The notes under the pieces were generated by a model. The model was not told where the DNA came from, did no database searches, and saw nothing but the letters and a program-made list of their open reading frames with translations. This document shows, piece by piece, positions 36,301 through 48,800 of a stretch of 64,000 nucleotides of DNA. Within the stretch, counting starts at the first letter, position 1. Every line of letters starts with the position of its first letter. Origin of the DNA: Siphonodentalium dalli (Eukaryota > Mollusca > Scaphopoda > Gadilida > Siphonodentaliidae); assembly GCA_032622095.1 (NCBI GenBank), contig CP136061.1:236919815-236983814 (forward strand), written 5' to 3'. A program made the translations under genes and the position numbers.

Positions 36301-39300
36301 AGCTACCATCGATTTGTAAATATCAACTTAGGTTGACACCAATTTGAACAATCGAGGACGATAGACCTCATATGAGGCTGCTCGGCATATAGGACATTCC
36401 TTCTTAACTTTCATCCACTCAAGAATACAAACTTCACAAAAGGAATGAGAACAGCCCAAACTTTTTCGTCACACCCGGATGCCCGTGTGGTGTGACCTTG
36501 ACCTTTCAAATGACCTTGAACCTGTATCTCGGTATCCGCTGGGCCGATTTCCACCATTTTTGGGGTGTTGGTGAGTTAAAACATAACTATAAAAAAACAA
36601 CACAACGACTCTCCCTGTCAGGATGGGTACCCAGCTAGTCTATCTATTATATATTTTGGAAGATCTGTTTGTGTGTGTGTGTGTAATCGATGAACTCGAA
36701 AACGGCCGACCCGATTTCGATGAAACTTGGTATGTGGGGGTATTTTCGGCCGGGGCGTGACATAGGCCTATTGATTTTCAGATCCGAGGTCAACTTTTCA
36801 CGTGCCGAGGTCAAATCTGTTTTTGACTCTTCAGTTACAAAAATCGGACGGTAAACACTCAAATTATAATAATATTATATATTCGTATATATCGATCTGC
36901 CGGTCGAGAAATGTTAAGCAAGACAAAACAAGTTAACTGCATTGCATCATAGCCGCATGGGCCGGGGGTGGGGCTTGGAAGTCTGCAGCCCCCTCCCAAC
37001 GTTTTGAAAGCTCAATATTCAGGCAAATTGAATGGTATTCCAGGTGCAAATTAATGTATATTACAGTATTTTTTCACATTTCTGCCCGAATTATACACAC
37101 TTAAGGTTAATTTAAATCGATTGTTTTATCTTTCTATGTATATACACACATTATGTCTATAAGACGCCTAAACTTAAATAGAGGTAGATCATGTCATGAA
37201 ACGCTACTCTTAACCGTACACATTTTTTTTAGCTTTACTGCGCTAGCTGACCTTTTAAAATTCTATCAGACTTTATTAAGTCTTTCTGGTATTCAATTTC
37301 AGCAGGTTTTAATTTAAATTTGTTTATACTATGCATTTGTAAAATTTCCCAGTTTGTGGGAAGTGAGAACAATATATATTTATTATAATGATATAATCAT
37401 CAGTTAATATAGAGGTCAGTGGGGGCGTATTTTCGTAAACAATTTACGCTTAAAAGCTTTTGAAAACGCTATTTAAGGTTTAAAGTTTGTGCGTATTCTG
37501 GCGCATTACACCAATTAATTTCTGGTAAAACTGGACACCAGGCTGAGATGGATGTCAGCATAAACTTATGAAGATTGGTTACATCTCACAAATATAAAAA
37601 GTATGGATGGTATCTTTAACAGACGGACATTATCATAATAAGATATTTTGACCGACCCAGCTATAGTGAATTCCAGCGCAACCGCGAACGAGACATAGCG
37701 ATCGACTATAATAATATTATTAACATGTTTACTGTCCGATTTCTCCGGCTGATTGGTCAAACCATCAAGAAATTATAATATAACTCACAATAAAAAATTT
37801 GCTATTAATATGAGAAATTTGGAAATTCGAAAACTGAGGTGCACTGTGGACACTGAACCCACCACAGTCAAGACTGCTTCACTGAGTACATGTATGCATA
37901 AATGGACACATGTGTATTAGGGTTATCAGGTTATTAGGTGACATGTATTGTCACTATATATTGTTTGGGATGCCACCGACGCGACAAGGACAACATGTGT
38001 ATTGTTACATAATTAATACACTGGTCAGTTAATTAGCGAAAGTCTAAAGTGTACTGGTAGGGTATTCAAGTTGGTATGATGCTTGTATACACAAGGCAGC
38101 GCTCGGCATGTCTCAATTTTTCAATTCAATAGTTTTATTGCCTTCGTCAAAAAATGACATACAAGACAAAATACAAAATCAAAATATAATATACATCACG
38201 CACGCGCCACCATAACGATCACACCACGCATCCTGACTTTCCAAATATGATCTGGGCCCCCACTGACTATCCCTTCCAGTGTCGTTTTCCGACACAACTG
38301 TGAGGCAGCTGATAATCAGGTAGGGCCCAGTGCCATCACATGCGTACTTAAAACCACCCACCACCACTAGCAATTCATTTTTAAATACAGTAATTGAATA
38401 CGGATTACAATTATTGCTCTATAGATACATATTATTATATTTTGAATTTGTACGGATTATCTTATCTAATTAAGCCTATCATTGAAAGGGTGTATTCGTA
38501 CATGTATCTATAATAGGGTGATGTGTGGTGTTACTCACTGTCTTACTCGCCTTACACCTCTCATTCATAGGAGAAAATATTTTACAGGTTTCAACTAACT
38601 TTTAGAAGCAATCCATTTCATATAATGCAATGTTCCATATACGGCATATAGGTCATATTATACATAGGGCATGCAATAATAATTTTGGTCAGCAATATAT
38701 CTGTGATAATTACGATCTGGCATGGTATATTTTTAAATATATTAATATATTCGGGTCATCGGACCACCAGATCAATGGCAATTTAACTCATGTCCCTCTT
38801 TATTGGTCTTTGGGCATACCGGGTAGTTAGCCTCACTTGTGTGAAGGTCATGTAATTAGGTCAGCACGACCTGCTTATAAATGGAATGCGGTGTCTGGGC
38901 GAGTCGCTTCATTGACCTAGTGATTTTCTTTACCAGTGCGACAAAAGTGGTCGGAATATTTTGTTTTTCATCAGGATTTTATTTCCTATCATCCAATGTG
39001 GATTTATGCTGTGGAAACTCGACATTTGTGTTAATTGCCAGACGGAGAACGTTCAACTTATAGTTTTACTTCCGAAGTTCCGTCAATAATTATAATACTA
39101 AATCAAATTCAATGGTTACCGGTATTAAATTCACTATGTTCCCACATTCGGGTATATATTGAAACATGATAGTACCGTATTGATACATTGTGTCAGATTC
39201 AGCTCAGTTCACACCACAGTGCTTTTTAATGGCAATTAGTCACAAGGGAATTCATGGTGTTCATGACAGATGGAAGGACTAATATCTCTGCTGCTCAAAG

Positions 39301-42300
39301 GGTGATTATACTCCACTTGATACTAGTGGTGCGGTTTACAAGTATGCTCTACAGTTTCCAGACACTTGTTAATGATTTATTCACAAAAGTATATGCAGAT
39401 TCCTTAATATAAAATAATAAATTATATTATAGATTACACTGGAATATACTTAACTCATCCACAAATGGCACATTCGGCCAGTAAATACAATTTCAGCCCA
39501 AGTGTCAAGGAACTTTATTTAACACCTCTCACTCTGTTCCACCATTCTCAGCAACTAATAAATGGTACACATTTTATCCACTATATAGTTACATGCATGG
39601 TTAGCCTTTTGCTAGTAGGAGCTGCTGTCCATCTGAGTTTATGATATTTATGATGTTTAATACCGGTACCTACATGGAAAGTGCGGTACAGAAAAATCAT
39701 TGGAATTGTCTGTTTCATTTAAGTGTCAGATGTAAATTGTAACATCTTAAGTTAAAGTCATATACATAGGTTTTAACATTTATAGTCTGAGAGAAAGCAG
39801 CAATTTATTTGTGCAAGTGCTCTCGGAGACAAGTATACATACAACAAAGCTGTATCGAAAATCTACCATATATATCAATAATTCAATTGTACTTCAAGTA
39901 TTTTGTTATAAATCAAATGTGTGTGTTTGACAATGTGTTCGCACAGTAGCGCATAACGCTATCTATATATACTATTTCATCCCGAGGAACACCGTCACAC
40001 TATCTCTATAGTTTGACTAAATCACATATTCGCGCATGAATTAGGTAAACGCTCTTTATCCATACCACATCACGAATAGCGAACGCTATCATGTTTATTC
40101 GTCACGCTTTTTGGAAACATGAGATCAGAGTCAGGATTATTTCCCGTTTTAGATTAATCCTTTCCAATCGTAACACTAGTGTCAGAGAATTTACAACATT
40201 TTGTCACTAGAATTACGGAGGTTCGGAATTACAGCGGTAGTCAATATTTTTTCTGAAGAACAGATATAAAGAGCGTTCATAATTAATTGTCCAATAATAT
40301 GTGTTAAAGGCACGTGAGGCCTTAGTTGTCGAAAATATTCATATTTGTTCCAATCACCGTAAACAGAAAAACATTAAAACGCATACAGTTTCGTTCATAT
40401 ATACCATGACCATCGCGTAAACAGAATGTTATCATAAAGATTTACTATATTTTACCTAAGCAAGAGCCTGATTGTGTTACAGAAGACAGCACAATGCTGC
40501 TGGCGAATCACACACAAATGGCATAAACGCTCTTTATTCGTTCCATATCAGGAATTCACCAACACAGAACGCTCTTTATGTTTACCATCATAATATAAAC
40601 AAACACAAGAAAAGTAACTTTTTATGCTTTTGTTTACATAACAATGGTAAAAAATATGACAATAACATACTGTTTATGCGATATTTCTTATTTGTATACG
40701 GACAAAGTCTGTCTACATTTTGTTGTTCTTTCTGTTTGTGGCGGTTTTTGACGGGTGTAAATATTTTCACAGGATACCCATCGCCAAGGCCAACCGTACC
40801 TTTAATCGTTAATTTCCATTTTATAAAGATAATGGAATTTGAAGAATAGAAATAAGATCTCGATTAACACGTTCATTGGTAAATACTCAAATAATGAATG
40901 TGTAAATATATAGTAAATAATGGTAATATTTTTGTTCTTTGGGTAAAAACAGTTATCAGCAGCACGCAACATTGCCATGACAGCGACCGGACAGTTATTG
41001 GTGCCATGAAAATGAAAGCGGGCGTATTGACATCAAAGAAGCTGTCGTCTACAACCGAGGAAAGACTGTCCAAATAGTGAAAGACAAATTAGCAGAGTAT
41101 CCACTACCAGTACGTCTGGCAGCTGTTCCATGTATATAATTTCGTTCATTATATTAAATCTGATTTTAACACATACCCATAGTATGAGTCAATATACCAC
41201 ACACACATAGTAACAGTCAAAGGTGGGTAAATGTCCGGTGGGGAAATATCCGCTTTGATATTGAGTAAGTGGGGAAATGTCCGGTGGTAAATGTCCGCTT
41301 TGCCATCTCAAGGGCGGGTGGGGAAATGTCCGGTGGGGAAATGTCCAATGATATCACTTATAAATGTTATTTTGTCCCCATCATATCATGTATCGACTTG
41401 TTGGCAAAAGACAGACGTTCATGAATATGTAAAAACATCAGCTGATTTGTACAAACCAGCTCCGATAAATAACGCCAAATATAAATAATTATGTCCGGCC
41501 GCCGACTCGAAGAGTGGTAGTGAACCGCAGTAAATTTGAGGAATGATTTCACTCATAAATATTATTTTTTCCCCATCATATCGTATATGTTCTTGTTGGC
41601 AAAAGATAGACCTTCACGATTATGTAAAAACATCAGCTGATTTGTACAAACCAGCTCCGATAAATAACGTCAAATATCATAGTTTTTCGGCAGCAAATTT
41701 AATTTATATATAATTATGTCCGTCCGCCGACTCGAAGAGCGGTAGTGAACCGCAGTAACTTTGAGGAATGATTTCACTCATAAATAATATTTCCCCCCAT
41801 CATGTCATGTACAGACTTGTTGGCAAAAGATAGACCTTCACGATTATGCAAAAACATCAGCTGATTTGTACAAACAAGCTCCGATAAATAACGCCAAATG
41901 TCATAGTTTACGGCAGAAAATTTAATTTATATAATTATGTCTGCCCGCCGACTCGAAGAGCGATAGTGAACCGCAGTAACTTTGAGGAATGATTTCACTC
42001 ATAAATTTTATTTTTTTTCCCCATCATATCGCCATTCAAGTTCAAAGGTAAGCTTTTACATTTTAAAAGCAATAATTTATAGTGCTTCATAATGAGTTAT
42101 TTTGTATTGTTTTAAAATATAAAAGCTTACCTTTGATATTTATTGGTTTAAATGTCATGGTTATCAGCCTTCATAATTGGCTACGGCAATCAGCATTGCC
42201 GAAGCAATTTGCTGAAGCAAACTGGGGCACGGCATACTGTTGCCGTAGCGGATTGCCGAAGCCAAACAATCTGAATTTAGAGGGCTGTGGTTATTCGTAA

Positions 42301-42805
42301 ATGCGAAATCACTTATTCTTCTTGCACAGTATATTTCTAGATAGTAGTTAATTTATATATTTTGTTCTGTGTGTATAGTGGTGTATACATTTATGTGTGC
42401 ATGTTCATATTATCTGAAGTATAAATAAATTATAAGACACATCTATGGTTCATGCATTATCCTTTTCCAATACATCAAAGTTACATCCGATTATATATAT
42501 TATTCTGTCTTACTGTAAAATATTTGTCAAATGTTTAAACATGTTATTTTTTGATTGGAATAAAATATGTTTACATCAAAGTTATGGAGACACAGACTCA
42601 GTATGAGTATTCATTGCCGCGCCATCATCAAATTTAGTGAGCGTGAACAAATACCCATTTCTTATCGAAATGTCCATGTAGCGATCGGAATGGCACATTG
42701 AGATATTCATCAACAAATCAACTTGAAGCATGAAAATCGGTTCAGATTTTCGCCCATGTCGGGGTTAGAACCAGTGCCAACCTGGTGTATCCCAGACTGT
42801 GATGA

Positions 42806-42865
<60 letters not shown>

Positions 42866-45800
42866 CATATGTTCTCAAGCAACGATCGAATCCCTCGTCA
42901 TCATGCGTTTCTTGGTGGATGTAATCTGTACACCCGACGATTACATTACACGCTCATTATATTATATATACCACTTCGAAAATGAAGCCGAAAATAAGTT
43001 ATTCAGTAGCGAATTATACTTATTATTTCATATACTGCCGACTCGAACAACAGTAGTCAACAGGAGCTAAGTTTGAGAATTTATTTCACCTGCAAATCGA
43101 GACCGAAAGTGATCAAAGTATGCCGTTGTTCCAGCTATTTTAAACTCTTTTCAAAAATCGAGTCCGAATGTTGGCAAATTCCTATATTAATACTCTTCTT
43201 CGTGGCATGCGAATTCATTACACAGTTTGATATGCGCACCCTGAGGTATACTCAGGCTGATCGATATAAATACAAATATTGATAAATAATAACGAGAACT
43301 AAATCCTTTACCCGCCTCACGTAATTTATAAACCACCATATGGATATACTGTGTGGCTACTGTTCGGGTATTAGTGGCCTAATAAACATTTACAACGCCG
43401 GAATCAACAAACGACGAATATACGAGTACTGCCAGAAAACTCACCTAATAAACTAGACGCATGATTCCGTCTGGTGTATAAGGGCTGACAATACAAAGGG
43501 ATTATCGTTACGTAAGTAATTACTGCAGATCGTTCAGCTTTGTTTATGGCTACCTTATGGGGTGCACCGTCTGTCCTGACAGGCATGTCTCGCCAGCCTT
43601 TCAGAGTTTGTTAAACTAGTCGCATATTGTTCGTATATCTTTGAAGTTAGGATCATAGATTTTGATTAATTTAATTAAAAAAAGAGTACCGTTCAACTTT
43701 TATTTATATCTGAGAAAGATCGGCAGACTTTGTATCAAAACTTGAACCATGTTTTAAATAAGTTAGAAAAGGAGCTTAACATTAAAACAAAATCCATCAC
43801 AATACTGCCTCTGGAAACTCATAATTGCAGTAGGACACATTACTGCAGTCGATTATCCACTTTCGGACTCGATTTCTGGAACGACCTTCTAGAATGGGGC
43901 GCACATTTCAGTCTAGTATCGTAGATATGTCTTTTGCAAACAAGTCGGTACATAATATGATGGGGAATAAATGATATTTATGGGTGAAATCATTGCTCAA
44001 AGTTACTGCGGTTCACTACCGCTCTTCGAGTCGGCGGGCGGACATAATTATATATAAATAAAATTTTCTGCCGTAAAACTATGATATTTGGCGTTATTTA
44101 TCGGAGCTGGTTTGTACCAATCAGCCGATGTTTTTACACAATCGTGAAGGTCTATCTTTTGCCAACAAGTACATACACGACATGGTGGGGAATAAATAAT
44201 ATTTATGGGTGAAATCATTGCTCAAAGTTATTGCGGTTCACTACCGCTCTTCGAGTCGGCGGCCGGACATAATTATATATCAATTAAATTTTCTGCCGTA
44301 AAACTATGACATTTGGCGTTATTTATCGGAGCTGTTTTGTACAAATCAGCTGATGTTTTTACATAATCGTGAAGGTCTATCTTTTGCCAACAAGTACATA
44401 TATGACATGGCGGGGAATAAATGATATTTATGGGTGAAATCATTCCTCAAAGTTAGTGCGGTTCACTACCGCTCTTCGAGTCGGCGGCCGGACATAATTA
44501 TATATCAATTAAATTTTCTGCCGTAAAACAATGACATTTGACGTTATTTATCGGAGCTGGTTTGTACAAATCAGCTGATGTTTTTACATAATCGTGAAGG
44601 TCTATCTTTTCCCAACAAGTACATACACGACATGGTGGGGAATAAATGATATTTATGGGTGAAATCATTGCTTAAAGTTAGTGCGGTTCACTACCGCTCT
44701 TCGAGTCGCGGCCGGACATAATTATATATAAATTAAATTTTCTGCCGTAAAACAATGAAATTTGGCGTTATTTATCGGAGCTGGTTTGTACAAATCAGCT
44801 GATGTTTTTACATAATCGTGAAGTTCTATCTTTTGCCAACAAGTCCATACATGACTTGATGGGGAAAAAATAATATTTATGGGTGAACGCATTCCTCAAA
44901 GTTACTGCGGTTCACTACCGCTCTTCGAGTCGGCGGCCGGACATAATTATATATCAATTAAATTTTCTGCCGTAAAACTATGATATTTGGCATTATTTAT
45001 CGGAGCTGGTTTGTACAAATCAGCTGATGTATTTACATAATCGTGAAGGTCTATCTTTTGCCAACAAGTACATACACGACATGGTGGGGAATAAATTATA
45101 TTTATGGGTGAAATCATTGCTTAAAGTTAGTGCGGTTCACTACCGCTCTTCGAGTCGGCGGGCGGACATAATTATATATAAATTAAATTTTCTGCCGTAA
45201 AGCTATGATATTTGGCGTTATTTATCGGAGCTGGTTTGTACAAATCAGCTAATGTTTTTACATAGTCGTGAAGGCCTATCTTTTGCCAAAAAGTCAATAC
45301 ATGACATGATGGGGAAAAAATAATATTTATGGGTGAAATCATTCCTCAAAGTTACTGCGGTTCACTACCGCTCTTCGAGTCGGCGGGCGGACATAATTAT
45401 ATATAAATTAAATTTTCTGCCGTAAAACAATGACATTTGGCGTTATTTATCGGAGCTGGTTTGTACAAATCAGCTGATGTTTTTACAAAATCGTGAAGTT
45501 CTATCTTTTGCCAACAAGTCCATACATGACTTGATGGGGGGGAAAAATAATATTTATGGGTGAACGCCTTCCTCAAAGTTACTGCGGTTCACTACCGCTC
45601 TTCGAGTCGGCGGGCGGACATAATTATATATAAATTAAATTTTCTGCCGTAAAACAATGACATTTGGCGTTATTTATCGGAGTTGGTTTGTACAAATCAG
45701 CTGATGTTTTTGTATAATTGTGAAGGTCTATCTTTTGCCAACAAGATCATATACGATATGATGGGGAAAAAATGATATTTATTGGTGAAATCATTGCTAA

Positions 45801-48800
45801 AATTTAGTGCGGTTCACTACCGCTCTTCGAGTCGGCGGCCGGACATAATTATGTATAAATTAAATTTTCTGCCGTAAAACAATGACATTTGGCGTTATTT
45901 ATCGGAGCTGGTTTGAACAAATCAGCTGATGTTTTTACATAATCGTGTAGTTCTATCTTTTGCCAAGTACATACATGACATGATGGGGAAAAAATAATAT
46001 TTATGGGTGAACGCATTCCTCAAAGTTACTGCGGTTCACTACCGCTCTTCGAGTCGGCGGCCGGACATAATTATATATCAATTAAATTTTCTGCCGTAAA
46101 ACTATGATATTTGGCGTTATTTATCGGAGCTGGTTTGTACAAATCAGCTGATGTATTTACATAATCGTGAAGGTCTATCTTTTGCCAACAAGTACATACA
46201 TGACATGGTGGGGAATAAATTATATTTATGGGTGAAATCATTGCTCAAAATTACTGCGGTTCACTACCGCTCTTCGGGTCGGCGGGCGGACATAATTATA
46301 TATCAATTAAATTTTCTGCTGTAAAACTATGATATTTGGCGTTATTTATCGGAGCTGGTTTGTACAAATCAGCTAATGTTTTTACATAGTCGTGAAGGCC
46401 TATCTTTTGCCAACAGTCAATACATGACATGATGGGGAAAAAATAATATTTATGGGTGAAATCATTCCTCAAAGTTACTGCGGTTCACTACCGCTCTTCG
46501 AGTCGGCGGGCGGACATAATTATATATAAATTAAATTTTCTGCCGTAAAACAATGACATTTGGTGTTATTTATCGGAGTTGGTTTGTACAAATCAGCTGA
46601 TGTTTTTGTATAATCGTGAAGGTCTATCTTTTGCCAACAAGAAGATATACGATATGATGGGGGAAAAATAATATTTATGGGTGAAATCATTCCTCAAAGT
46701 TACTGCGGTTCACTACCGCTCTTCGATTCGGCGGACGGACATAATTATATATAAATTAAATTTTCTGCCGTAAAACTATGACATTCGGCTTTATTTGTCG
46801 GCGCATTAGGTCAATTGATAAAATTATTTCCTTTGATTAACTACATGATCGTAAGCTTAAATAAGCGATAACACCACTTTATAAAATCATAATTAATTGT
46901 AGTGATAGCGCAAAGTAATCTTCTTGTATACACACCGAAATGCAGGTGTCCACTAAACTAATTACCACCTTTACTAACGGCTGTTGGCTAGAGCGGTAGT
47001 CGACCGCAGTAATGTGTACAATGGTGCGGTTATGAGTTTCCAAGGGACGGTTGTGTAATGCTGAACGTCTATATACACGACGAGTATAAATACGGCTCCA
47101 TTGACCGTCTCGAGGCGAAATTTCGTACTTAATTTCGTACTTAGGAATTCCAAGGAACGGGGGAGATTTTTATCGGGTAAGTTTTTCCGCCCGAGGTGAT
47201 CTTCACCTTGAAACGGGTACCCACAAATGATATATATGTGTGTGTCCTTTATAGACTCGGACCAATTGAGCTCAAACTTGGTGTCTACGGAAAGTGTCAT
47301 GGACGGGTTAAATTGTCACCCGACCTGACCTTGACCTTGAAAATGATCAATTCAAGGTCAAATCGGGTAAAATTGAAAAAAGGCACAATTAACTCATTGA
47401 AAAACAAAAAAAATTTAAATTAAAATTAATTAAAAAAATTATTTTTAAAAAAATGTCATGTTTCTGACGATTGCCGCCAGTGGCGGGCTAACCTGCTAGT
47501 CTCCTATATATTTTGAGACTTCCGTATATATATATATATGTGTCCTTTATAGACTCGAAAACGGCTGGACCGATCGAGCTCAAACTTCCCATCTAAGTGT
47601 AAAAACCCACGGGAATGGTCGTCGCGGCATTTTGGAGAAGCTCAGAGCACCCATTCTCCACTCTCAGTCACAAAAAACGGCACTGCGGGATTAATCGCAT
47701 TGATAGTTAAAGAGCGTTCCTATCCGCAGTGTCGTTGATAAAGAGGGTCTATATACACGACGAGTATAAATACGGCTCCATTGACCGTCTCGAGGCGAAA
47801 TTTCGTACTTAATTTCGTACGTCGGTGTTCCAAGGAACGGGGGAGCTTTTTATCGGGTCAGTTTTTCCGCGCGAGGTGACATTGACCTTGAAACGGGTAC
47901 CCACAAATGATATATATGTGTGTGTCCTTTATGGACTCGAACCCATTGAGCTCAAACTTGCTACCAACGGGAAGTGTCATGGATGGGTTAAATTGTGACC
48001 CCGACCTGACCTTGACCTTGAAAATGATCAATTCAAGGTCAAATCGGGTAAAATTAAAAATTAAATTAAAAAATTAATTAAAACAATTAAAAAATTTATT
48101 GAAAAAAATTAAAAATTGTCATGTTTCAATTGTCATGTTTCTGACGATTGCCGCCAGTGGCGGGCTAACCTGCTAGTCTACTATATATTTTGAGACTTCC
48201 GTATATGTGTATATGTGTCCTCTATAGACTCGAAAACGGCTGGCTCGATTGAGCTCAAACTTCCCATCTAAGGGAAAAAACCCACGGGAATCGTCGTCGC
48301 GGCGTTTTGGAGAAGCTCTGAGCACTCATTCTCCACTCCCAATCATCAAAATCACCGTCCTCGGCACTGCGGGGGTTAAGGCAGTCACGCTCTTTATATT
48401 GACCAAATTTGGCGTTGTTAACTGAGTAACGCTCTTTATTGCCATCAGCGTTGCTAAACGGTCACCTATGCGTACGAAACTACGGATGCAAAACGCACCG
48501 GAATGGCGGAATGCATTTATCTTGATTAAAAAGGCAGAATTAACTCATTGGAAAACAACAAATGCGTGTTGTGTGATTCTTATGTCTGTCGTTCCTAGGA
48601 ACGGGGGAGATTTTCATCGAATCATACCTCTTTTAGGGACGGGTACCATAATTTCCCTTGATTAAAAAGGCAGAATTAACTCATTGAAAAACAACAACAA
48701 AATTATAAAAAAAAAAAAAAATTAAATGTCATGTTTCTGACCAACCACGCCAGTGGCGGGCTAACCTGCTAGTCTATACTATATATTTTGAGACTTCCGT

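Larger units (their letters stand above)
30926..36638 (+). mobile_element. Helitron family 1, composite or autonomous-derived block
   Basis: Begins TCTATTATATATTTGAGGAA directly after the CTAG of the previous copy and closes at 36638 with CCTGTCAGGATGGGTACCCAGCTAG-type ends. It includes a second 5'-like terminus (about 31738), the helicase fragment at 34831-35154 and the tandem array at 35268-36345. The 5.7 kb may be one element with nested insertions or several overlapping ones; I cannot separate them. Confidence 0.5.

Noticed and set aside
40472-40849. 125-codon plus frame
   Set aside because: No domain features; part of it lies in a repeat also found at 53100-53260, where the frame is not kept.
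42723-43070. 115-codon plus frame
   Set aside because: Much of it is an Ile-Tyr run encoded by the (TA)n microsatellite.
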